From: Alphaproteobacteria bacterium
Lineage (GTDB): Bacteria > Pseudomonadota > Alphaproteobacteria > Micavibrionales > Micavibrionaceae
Assembly (NCBI GenBank): GCA_023141075.1
Contig: JAGLKL010000095.1
Coordinates: forward strand, 1-5,460
Reading direction: 5' to 3'
Length of the DNA stretch: 5,460 nucleotides
Shown: in pieces, positions 1-5,302 of the stretch
How positions within the stretch are numbered: the stretch's first letter is position 1
Layout: every line of letters starts with the position of its first letter
Notes under the pieces: model-generated
What the model was told of the DNA's origin: nothing
Database searches by the model: none
What the model saw: only the letters and a program-made list of their open reading frames with translations
Made by a program: the position numbers and the translations under genes

Positions 1-75
1 AGATAATCAAGAAAATTCATCAAGCAAAATGTATTATTCTTAAGTGAAACTATTATAAATCAGGAATTACAGAAT

Positions 76-609
76 ATGGCAGATAAAACAGACAAACCAC
101 AGGCAGAACAAAGTCCTGACACTGAACACATGCTCCCTATACAAATTCACAGGCAGTATATTCGGGATTTTTCTTTCGAAAGCCCAACAGCGCCCGATTC
201 GCTAGCACTTCAGGAAACACCGGAAATGAGCATCGAGGTCAATGTAAGCGCACGCGAGATTCAAGATAAAAACATTCCGCTTCTTTATGAGGTTGTGTTG
301 AGCTTGCGGATTACGACTACTATATCGGATATGACGGTTTTTCTGGTAGAAATTGATTATGCGACTCTGGCTTCAATCAGCAAGGATGTGCCAGAAAGCA
401 AACATCATCCAATCTTGTTTATTGAAGTTCCGCGTTTTACTTTTCCTTACGCAAATCAGGTTATCACTAATATCTGTCTGCAAGGCGGTTTTCCGCCACT
501 GTATTTAAGACCAATAGATTTCCATTCTTTGTATCTGGAGCGCTTTAAAGGAGAAATAGAAGAAGCGGAAAAAACAGCAGTGGCCGATGGAGAAGAGGCA
601 TCTTCTTAG
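76..609 (+). CDS. secB: Protein-export chaperone SecB
   Basis: SecB is a cytosolic tetrameric chaperone that keeps presecretory proteins unfolded and hands them to SecA at the Sec translocase. The 177-residue product shows the family hallmarks: QYIRDFSFESP at residues 27-37, the hydrophobic core strands at about 66-101, and the conserved C-terminal block at 120-153 containing FPYANQVI, GGFPPLYL and PIDFHSLY. The tail (159-177) is rich in Glu and Asp; in the family the acidic C-terminal region contributes to SecA contact. It is longer than the roughly 155-residue E. coli protein, with extra polar residues at both ends. The ATG at 76 has an AGGAA ribosome-binding site at 62-66, nine bases upstream. 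The 75 bases before it are AT-rich and include TATTATAAAT at 51-60, which could hold a -10 element, but no convincing -35 is seen. The next gene starts 41 bases after the stop. Identification is firm from motifs. Confidence 0.96.
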   Translation: MADKTDKPQAEQSPDTEHMLPIQIHRQYIRDFSFESPTAPDSLALQETPEMSIEVNVSAREIQDKNIPLLYEVVLSLRITTTISDMTVFLVEIDYATLASISKDVPESKHHPILFIEVPRFTFPYANQVITNICLQGGFPPLYLRPIDFHSLYLERFKGEIEEAEKTAVADGEEASS

Positions 610-650
610 ATAAAGTCGGTTTGGCGCAAAAAATCTTAAGGTGAATAGGG

Positions 651-1547
651 ATGCCACAAAACTCAAGTGAATCCGGGCGTCTTGGACCTAGGAAATTTCA
701 TATTCATCTGGTATCAGATGCCAGCGGTTCCACGCTTCTTGGAATATCCCGTGCGGTACTGGCACAGTTTGCCGGGATTGAGCCGCACCAGAAATTCTGG
801 CCGCTTGTGCGCACTGACCGCCAGTTAGAGCGTGTTATTAGCAAGATTATTGAAAAACCCGGCCCGGTAATCTTCACACTTATTTCCGATAATATGCGTA
901 ACCGTCTGATTGAAGTTTGTGAAGATCTAGAAGTTCCATATATTCCCGTGCTTGCTCCAATCATTAACAGCCTTTCCGCTTATCTCGGTCTGCCCGCTGC
1001 CGGGGTTCCGGGTTTGCAGCATACGATGGACAAGGAGTATTTTAAACGGGTCGAGGCCATGGAGTTTGCTATTCGTTATGATGACGGGCGCACATATGAG
1101 GGTCTCAAGAAAGCTAGAGTGATCCTTGTCGGTGTCTCCCGTACATCAAAAACGCCGACCAGCGTCTATCTGGCACGTAGCGGCGTGCGTACAGCAAACA
1201 TGCCTCTTGTGCCCGGTATAGATGTTCCAGAAGAATATCTGACTTTGAAAAAGCCGCTATATGTCGGGTTGACGGCATCTCCGGCTCATCTTCGCGCTTT
1301 ACGCCATAACCGTATCAGCACCGGTGAAAACCACTCAGCCATTATCGACGAAAATAGATATATTGGCGAAGAAGAAATCAAGGAAGAAGTGCGTAATGCT
1401 CGGCGTTTATTTGCCAAATATAACTGGCCGGTGATTGACGTGACCAGACGCTCAATCGAGGAAACGGCTGCGGAAATACTCTCCTTGCTACAATCGCTTC
1501 AGGAAAAGAGAAAGAAAGAGGGAAGAGCGCAAAATGGCGGGGATTAA
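651..1547 (+). CDS. Pyruvate, phosphate dikinase / PEP synthase regulatory protein (DUF299 family)
   Basis: Members of this family are bifunctional: an ADP-dependent kinase inactivates pyruvate, phosphate dikinase or PEP synthase by phosphorylating a threonine, and a Pi-dependent pyrophosphorylase removes that phosphate. They thereby set flux between pyruvate and PEP. The 298-residue product has the N-terminal family motif HLVSDASGST (19-28), the central P-loop-like GVSRTSKTP (161-169), and the C-terminal IDVTRRSIEETAAEI (262-276). Length is slightly above the usual 270-280, owing to a polar N-terminus and a Lys/Arg-rich tail. The ATG at 651 is well supported by AAGGTG at 638-643, seven bases upstream. 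Its 3' end overlaps maf by 14 bases, implying coupled translation. Whether the target is PPDK or PEP synthase cannot be told from this window; PPDK is more usual in Alphaproteobacteria. Some annotations call the family ppsR, a name also used for an unrelated photosynthesis repressor, so no symbol is given. Confidence 0.93.
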   Translation: MPQNSSESGRLGPRKFHIHLVSDASGSTLLGISRAVLAQFAGIEPHQKFWPLVRTDRQLERVISKIIEKPGPVIFTLISDNMRNRLIEVCEDLEVPYIPVLAPIINSLSAYLGLPAAGVPGLQHTMDKEYFKRVEAMEFAIRYDDGRTYEGLKKARVILVGVSRTSKTPTSVYLARSGVRTANMPLVPGIDVPEEYLTLKKPLYVGLTASPAHLRALRHNRISTGENHSAIIDENRYIGEEEIKEEVRNARRLFAKYNWPVIDVTRRSIEETAAEILSLLQSLQEKRKKEGRAQNGGD

Positions 1548-2145
1548 AGCAGAACAAATAATTTTGGCCTCCGGCAGCCCGGCGCGCAAAGTTATGTTGC
1601 AGGCCTCCGGCTTAAGTTTTGAAGTTGTTCCGGCAGATATTGACGAACGTTCCCTGATGAAATCACTGGAGCAGAAAAAGCGAGAAACAGTTTATATTAC
1701 GCAGCAGATTGCCGAAGCCAAAGCACAGCATATTGCTGCACAAAACCCCGATGCTTTGGTGATCGGGTCGGATCAGACGTTAGAATTTGAAGGGCAGATA
1801 TTATCGAAATCTCCGACGATTAATGAGGGTAAGAAAGCTTTGCGCGCATTGGCAGGCAAGACCCACCGGCTTTATTCTTCTGTGTGTGTGGTACAAGGTA
1901 AGAAGGTTGTTTTTGCGCATACTGATTGTGCTGATATGACCATGCATGACTTTGACGGGGAATTTTTGGATGTTTATGCTGCCAAGAATGCCGATGCGCT
2001 GGTTTCCTGTGTTGGCGGATATAAAATTGAAGAGGCCGGCGCGTGGCTGTTCGAACGTATTGACGGAGATTATTACACGATTACGGGTATGCCGCTTTTA
2101 CCGCTACTGACGTTTTTACGAACGGAGTGTAAGATACTGCCATGA
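1534..2145 (+). CDS. maf: Maf-family nucleoside triphosphate pyrophosphatase, YceF-like
   Basis: Maf proteins hydrolyse non-canonical or modified nucleoside triphosphates to the monophosphate and pyrophosphate in the cytosol. The 203-residue product (usual length about 190-210) has the N-terminal substrate-binding motif LASGSPARKVML (11-22), the PADIDE segment (33-38), the catalytic-loop motif IGSDQTLEF (78-86) with Asp80 as likely general base, GKTH (108-111), GGYKIEEAGAWLFERI (161-176) and a terminal GMPLLPLL (185-192). The SDQ motif, in place of ADT, resembles the YceF subgroup, whose E. coli member prefers 7-methyl-GTP; YhdE-type members with ADT prefer dTTP/UTP. The substrate here is an inference from that motif. 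The start overlaps the last 14 bases of the upstream regulator gene and is preceded by a purine-rich GAGGGAAGAG. The stop overlaps the aroE start in an ATGA arrangement. Confidence 0.94.
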   Translation: MAGIKAEQIILASGSPARKVMLQASGLSFEVVPADIDERSLMKSLEQKKRETVYITQQIAEAKAQHIAAQNPDALVIGSDQTLEFEGQILSKSPTINEGKKALRALAGKTHRLYSSVCVVQGKKVVFAHTDCADMTMHDFDGEFLDVYAAKNADALVSCVGGYKIEEAGAWLFERIDGDYYTITGMPLLPLLTFLRTECKILP

Positions 2146-2987
2146 GTAAGAATTTTGTTAAAACCGCTGTCATCGGGCATCCGATTGCTCATAGCAAATC
2201 GCCGCTGATTCATAATGAGTGGCTGCGCGTCTATGGTCTTCAGGGGTCTTATGAGGCGATTGATATTGAGCCTGAAGTGCTGGCTGATGGCGTGCGTGCA
2301 TTAGTGGAGCGTGGGCTGGCCGGGTTTAATGTGACTATTCCGCATAAGATTGCAGTTATGGAATTATGTGATGAAGTAGATAAGCGCGCCCGGGAAATTG
2401 GCGCGGTTAATACTGTAACCATTCGCGACGGCAGATTGCATGGAACGAATACCGATGCTTTCGGGTTCGCACAAAATATTTTGTCTGCGTGCGCTAATGA
2501 AAGTTGGAATGATTGGTCTTTTGATGGCGGAGCAGCAGTTGTGCTCGGTGCAGGAGGCGCAGCAAGAGCGGTGATCTATGCCCTGTTGGAACAAGGTGCG
2601 CCTTCGATAATATTGCTGAACCGCACGCGCGAAAAAGCTGAAGAGCTTGCACAAACGGGTGCGGACAGGATTAAAGTCGAAAGTTGGCAAAAGCGTAGTG
2701 ACGTGCTTGAGGGCGCAAATCTTATCGTTAATACCACGTCTCTTGGCATGGAAGGAAAGCCACGTTTGGAGATTGATTTATCGAAAGCGTCTTCCGACGC
2801 ATTGGTGACAGATGTTGTCTATGCTCCGCTTTATACGGAATTGCTGAGGCAAGCCGAGGCGCGTGGGCTTCGCTGCGTGAGCGGAATTGGTATGTTATTG
2901 CATCAGGCTCGTCCTGGGTTTGAACTCTGGAACGGTATCATGCCGGAAGTTACGCCAGAGTTAGAGGAAAAGGTGTTAGAATCATGA
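2142..2987 (+). CDS. aroE: Shikimate dehydrogenase (NADP-dependent)
   Basis: AroE reduces 3-dehydroshikimate to shikimate with NADPH, the fourth step of the shikimate pathway to chorismate and the aromatic amino acids. The 281-residue product has the complete family signature: IGHPIAHSKSP (11-21) with the shikimate-binding serines 18 and 20; NVTIPHK (63-69), where Lys69 is the catalytic lysine; GAVNT (87-91); TNTDAFGF (102-109), with Asp105 as the catalytic aspartate; the Rossmann loop GAGGAAR (136-142); NRT (160-162), typical of NADP(H) preference; NTTSLGM (197-203); and GIGMLLHQ (248-255), with the substrate-contacting Gln255. Length is standard. Its ATG overlaps the maf stop (ATGA). A GGAG at 2124-2127 is rather far upstream (14 bases), so translation probably depends partly on coupling from maf. 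Its own stop overlaps the coaE start in the same way. Confidence 0.97.
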   Translation: MSKNFVKTAVIGHPIAHSKSPLIHNEWLRVYGLQGSYEAIDIEPEVLADGVRALVERGLAGFNVTIPHKIAVMELCDEVDKRAREIGAVNTVTIRDGRLHGTNTDAFGFAQNILSACANESWNDWSFDGGAAVVLGAGGAARAVIYALLEQGAPSIILLNRTREKAEELAQTGADRIKVESWQKRSDVLEGANLIVNTTSLGMEGKPRLEIDLSKASSDALVTDVVYAPLYTELLRQAEARGLRCVSGIGMLLHQARPGFELWNGIMPEVTPELEEKVLES

Positions 2988-3667
2988 AACCGATTATCCT
3001 AGGACTGACCGGCTCTATTGCGATGGGAAAATCCACAATCGGCGCAATGCTGGAGAATACAGGTATTCCTGTCCATGACGCCGATCAATGCGTGCACCGG
3101 TTACTTGAGCCTGATAGCCCGGCTCGCCCAGATATTGCTGCAGCATTTCCCTATTTTGAGTTTCCAGATTTATATAAGAGAAAAACTTACTCTATGGACA
3201 GGGCAAAGCTTGGCCGTCTTGTCTTTGAGCGTAATGAATTGCGCGAAAGACTGGAAGATATCCTCCATCCTCTCGTGCGACAGGATCAGCAGGGATTTAT
3301 CGCGCAGCAAACTATGTTCGGACGCTCTATAGTTTGTCTGGATATTCCGCTTTTGTTTGAAACGAGAGCGGATAAACACATTGATTATACTCTGGTCGTC
3401 AGTGCACCTTTGGCCACGCAAAGACAACGTGCTTTGGAACGTGAGAACATAGATGAAACCATACTGGAAGCAATTCTTGCGCGGCAGATGCCCGATAGAG
3501 AAAAATGCAAGCGTGCCGACTATGTAATAAAAACGGGGCTAGGACATAGTCATTCTATGAAGCTCCTCAAAGAAGCCCTCCTCGATATCCGCATTAAATC
3601 CGGCCTTGCACATGATCCGGAAGATGAAAAAGAGGAAGAAGAAGTGCAGAAAGTTGAGTGGGCTTAA
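2984..3667 (+). CDS. coaE: Dephospho-CoA kinase
   Basis: CoaE phosphorylates the 3'-hydroxyl of dephospho-CoA with ATP, the last step of coenzyme A synthesis. The 227-residue product opens with the P-loop GLTGSIAMGKST (7-18), followed by the substrate-binding DAD (32-34), the conserved EDILHPLVR (91-99), DIPLLFE (120-126), RQMP (167-170) of the lid region and ADYVI (178-182). It is slightly longer than the usual 195-210 residues because of an acidic tail (about 210-223, mostly Asp, Glu and Lys) that is not expected to be catalytic. The start overlaps the aroE stop (ATGA) and has AGGTG at 2971-2975, eight bases upstream, so this gene has both a good ribosome-binding site and likely coupling. 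A 40-base gap without an obvious terminator separates it from dnaQ. Confidence 0.96.
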   Translation: MKPIILGLTGSIAMGKSTIGAMLENTGIPVHDADQCVHRLLEPDSPARPDIAAAFPYFEFPDLYKRKTYSMDRAKLGRLVFERNELRERLEDILHPLVRQDQQGFIAQQTMFGRSIVCLDIPLLFETRADKHIDYTLVVSAPLATQRQRALERENIDETILEAILARQMPDREKCKRADYVIKTGLGHSHSMKLLKEALLDIRIKSGLAHDPEDEKEEEEVQKVEWA

Positions 3668-3707
3668 AGACTGTCCATGTGAAATAATAGAAACGAAAGA
3701 CTAAACA

Positions 3708-4418
3708 ATGCGTGAAATCGTGTTCGACACTGAAACCACCGGGATAGACCCGTTTAACGGTGACCGGATTGTAGAAATCGGCGCGGTAGAGCTGGTTAAT
3801 CACTTGCCAACAGGTAAAACCCTGCAGATTTATATCAACCCAGAGTGCGATATGCCGCCCGAAGCCGAGGCCGTGCACGGTCTTAGCAATGCTTTTCTGG
3901 CTGACATGCCAGTATTTTCTCAAGTCTATAGCGATTTTCTGGGGTTCATCGGCGATAACTCAACGTTGGTTGCTCATAACGCTGAATTTGATATGCGCTT
4001 TATTAACTGGGAGTTGGAGCAAGTCGGTCACCCGGTAATCGGCTCTAAGCGCGTAATTGACACTCTGGCGATTGCGCGTGGAAAATTCCCCGGTTCCCCG
4101 GCCAATCTGGATGCTTTGTGTAGACGCTTCGGCATTGATAATACTGAGCGCACCTATCACGGCGCACTTTTGGACTCCGAGTTGTTGGCGGAAGTGTATC
4201 TGGAACTATTAGGCGGTCGGCAGCGCGGCTTTGGCCTGCTTGATGAGAACAGACCCGCGCAAAACGGGGATTTTGCCAACGGCGAAAACAAGCCCCTAGA
4301 GCGAGTATACCGACAACCCCGCCCCCATCATGCTCCAAACGCAGAAGAACTCCTTGCACATAAGGAGTTCTTGAATGAATTAACCGATCCTTTGTGGAAA
4401 ACGGTGGGTAAGGGATAA
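3708..4418 (+). CDS. dnaQ: DNA polymerase III epsilon subunit (3'-5' proofreading exonuclease)
   Basis: Epsilon is the proofreading subunit of the replicative polymerase core and binds the alpha subunit. The 236-residue product is a DEDDh exonuclease: FDTETTG (6-12) supplies Asp7 and Glu9, HNAEFD (90-95) supplies Asp95, and HGALLD (151-156) supplies the general-base His151 and Asp156. VHGLS (57-61), IDTLAIAR (117-124) and LDALCRRFGID (134-144) are further family landmarks. After the catalytic domain comes QRGFGLL (172-178), which may be a beta-clamp-binding motif, then a polar linker rich in Asn, Pro and Arg. A C-terminal segment (about 212-231, ending in PLW) matches the alpha-binding region of alphaproteobacterial epsilon proteins. 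The start has only a weak purine-rich site (GAAAG at 3695-3699). The stop lies inside a hairpin shared with the convergent gene, and an internal 11-bp inverted repeat sits 44 bases before the stop codon. Confidence 0.96.
   Translation: MREIVFDTETTGIDPFNGDRIVEIGAVELVNHLPTGKTLQIYINPECDMPPEAEAVHGLSNAFLADMPVFSQVYSDFLGFIGDNSTLVAHNAEFDMRFINWELEQVGHPVIGSKRVIDTLAIARGKFPGSPANLDALCRRFGIDNTERTYHGALLDSELLAEVYLELLGGRQRGFGLLDENRPAQNGDFANGENKPLERVYRQPRPHHAPNAEELLAHKEFLNELTDPLWKTVGKG
4345..4372. repeat. Perfect 11-bp inverted repeat inside the 3' end of dnaQ
   Basis: The arm AAGAACTCCTT (4345-4355) is followed by a six-base loop, GCACAT, and its exact reverse complement AAGGAGTTCTT (4362-4372). In either RNA strand this would form a strong 11-bp hairpin. 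It lies within codons for dnaQ residues about 213-222 (EELLAHKEFL), a part that aligns with the conserved C-terminus of the family, so the sequence is coding and not an insertion. No U-tract follows on either strand, which argues against a classical intrinsic terminator. It could protect the 3' end, slow ribosomes or polymerase, or be fortuitous. Confidence 0.75.
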
Positions 4419-4428
4419 ATCCTTACCC
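4406..4428. terminator. Hairpin spanning both convergent stop codons, possible bidirectional terminator
   Basis: GGGTAAGG (4406-4413) and CCTTACCC (4421-4428) form an 8-bp GC-containing stem with a seven-base loop. The dnaQ stop (TAA, 4416-4418) lies in the loop, and the stop of the convergent - strand gene (4423-4425) lies in the right arm. Reading the - strand, the stem is followed after three bases by four T residues; reading the + strand there is no T-run. Intrinsic termination is therefore plausible but weak for the - strand transcript and doubtful for dnaQ. Its position at the meeting point of two genes is what suggests a shared 3' element. Confidence 0.5.
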
Positions 4429-5085
4429 CATACCTAGAGCACTACTCAACTCTGGTTCTGCTCTTCCTGAAACAGGAGCGTTTTCTGGTGCTGCAACAAT
4501 TTCTGATGCAAGCTTATGCGCTGCCACTTGAAGTTCTTGATTACCAGATTCCTCAGCAATCTCTTTCATTGCTTCAGTGTAGGTCCGAAGTGTTGTTGGG
4601 ACACAAAAAGCACCCTCCCCGTAAACTGATTGACTTAAAAATTGCACAGTGCGCCCATCAATATCTGATGCATCATTGTATCTTCTGCCTTTTAGATCTT
4701 CAAATTCATCTTTTAAAACATTAGAAACAGCGTTTTTAAACCTTTCACGGTATGAACCTTTTGGCTTTGTTGCAAACTCTTCTTCAATGCGTTTATTAAG
4801 AGCCTCTATTGTGCCATTACCGACTTTACCATCAGCATCAACGTGCAATGCAAGTTGAATAAACTTACCAGTTTCAGTGGGTGTGCTTGCAGAAACCGGA
4901 ATATCATCTTTTCCGATTTTTTCAAGCTTTGACTCACAATCTTTAATTAGATTTGATGTCTTAGCAACATCATTCACTTTTCTAGCTGTGTTGACCTTGT
5001 CGGCGGCATCTCCAGTTTTCTTAGCGGCTCCTCCAAAATCTTTTATAAAGTGACGTGCTTTACGCGCATCATCCCAAAAACCCAT
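4423..5085 (-). CDS. Uncharacterised protein with a peptidoglycan-binding-like segment
   Basis: I do not recognise this 220-residue protein. It has no signal peptide or membrane segment: it begins MGFWDDARKARHF, and residues 1-60 are charged, Lys/Asp-rich and likely helical. Residues 76-100 (IQLAL, then DGKVGNGT, then IEALNKRI) resemble the PG_binding_1/3 fold pattern of a Gln-x-x-Leu, a DGxxGxxT turn and a following Ala-Leu helix. Residues 144-172 may be a diverged second copy. The C-terminus is Ala/Pro/Glu-rich and unstructured-looking. The start is supported by AAGGGG seven bases upstream. Hand counts of three rows inside the gene (4501-4560, 4681-4740, 4861-4920) gave 26, 16 and 24 G+C of 60, against 32 of 60 for a dnaQ row (4141-4200), suggesting recent acquisition or relaxed composition. 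It converges on dnaQ and is co-oriented with pdxT, 217 bases downstream of it. A secreted or injected effector, a phage-derived protein or a lineage-specific orphan are all possible. Confidence 0.78.
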   Translation of the reverse strand: MGFWDDARKARHFIKDFGGAAKKTGDAADKVNTARKVNDVAKTSNLIKDCESKLEKIGKDDIPVSASTPTETGKFIQLALHVDADGKVGNGTIEALNKRIEEEFATKPKGSYRERFKNAVSNVLKDEFEDLKGRRYNDASDIDGRTVQFLSQSVYGEGAFCVPTTLRTYTEAMKEIAEESGNQELQVAAHKLASEIVAAPENAPVSGRAEPELSSALGMG

Positions 5086-5092
5086 TATTTTT

Positions 5093-5098
5093 CCCCTT
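5093..5098 (-). promoter_or_regulatory. Ribosome-binding site of the uncharacterised gene
   Basis: On the - strand AAGGGG lies seven bases before the ATG whose first base is at 5085. This is a strong Shine-Dalgarno match in otherwise AT-rich DNA. It fixes the start codon and is the best evidence that this orphan reading frame is translated. Confidence 0.7.
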
Positions 5099-5206
5099 AT
5101 TTTTTATTTCTTTAAATAAACATATTAACAATAAACCATAACACACAGAAGATACAATATAAAAAAAATAATTACCATAAAAAAATATTTCGTGGGTTCA
5201 ATATTA
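5099..5206. other. AT-rich intergenic stretch with two A-tracts
   Basis: This stretch upstream of the uncharacterised gene is strongly AT-rich and has no credible coding frame. It holds an eight-A run (5161-5168) and a seven-A run (5179-5185), each inside a similar ATAAAAAAA context repeated 18 bases apart, which on the - strand are T-tracts. It probably contains the orphan gene's promoter. Several AT-rich -10-like hexamers occur, including an exact TATAAT on the - strand at 5208-5203, but none has a good -35 partner at 16-18 bases, so no promoter is assigned. No GC-rich hairpin directly precedes the T-tracts, so they do not make a convincing terminator for pdxT. Confidence 0.5.
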
Positions 5207-5224
5207 TAGCGCGTAGGCTGGTAA

Positions 5225-5266
5225 TCCTGCCGAAAGAACAAGCGACGAAGCCCTCCCGGAGCAGGA
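5225..5266. repeat. Possible stem: 6-bp inverted repeat in the pdxT-orphan intergenic block
   Basis: TCCTGC (5225-5230) and GCAGGA (5261-5266) are inverted copies separated by 30 bases, with a smaller CTCCCGGAG palindrome (5253-5261) inside. The block from about 5210 to 5300 is clearly richer in GC (31 of 60 in row 5221-5280) than the adjacent AT-rich stretch. It might be a structured 3' untranslated region of pdxT or a dispersed repeat. The pairing is too short to be convincing alone. Confidence 0.25.
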
Positions 5267-5302
5267 AATGTCAAAATGGTGATCTAAGCGGTTTTTGTAA
5301 GA

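Noticed and set aside
2364..2690. Open frame on the - strand inside aroE, and similar antisense frames inside the regulator, coaE and dnaQ genes
   Set aside because: They lie wholly within well-identified genes, have no ribosome-binding site or recognisable motif, and their compositions are those expected from the opposite strand of real coding sequence.
3666..3702. Direct repeat AAAGACT at 3666-3672 and 3696-3702 in the coaE-dnaQ gap
   Set aside because: Seven bases, only two copies, and partly overlapping the coaE stop; easily expected by chance.
4488..4858. Two + strand open frames opposite the orphan gene
   Set aside because: No Shine-Dalgarno site, no family motif, and they are antisense to a frame with a good ribosome-binding site and a coherent protein-like sequence. 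The - strand reading is preferred.
5161..5185. T-tracts on the - strand as an intrinsic terminator of pdxT
   Set aside because: No stable GC-rich stem lies immediately before either T-run.
5203..5208. Exact TATAAT on the - strand as a promoter -10 for the orphan gene
   Set aside because: The hexamers 16-18 bases upstream (GCAGGA, GGCAGG, CGGCAG) bear no resemblance to a -35 box, and a perfect hexamer is unsurprising in AT-rich DNA.
5189..5235. tRNA-like GGGTTCAAT segment as a tRNA gene or remnant attachment site
   Set aside because: The flanking bases do not pair to form a T-arm, and no acceptor, D or anticodon arms can be drawn around it.
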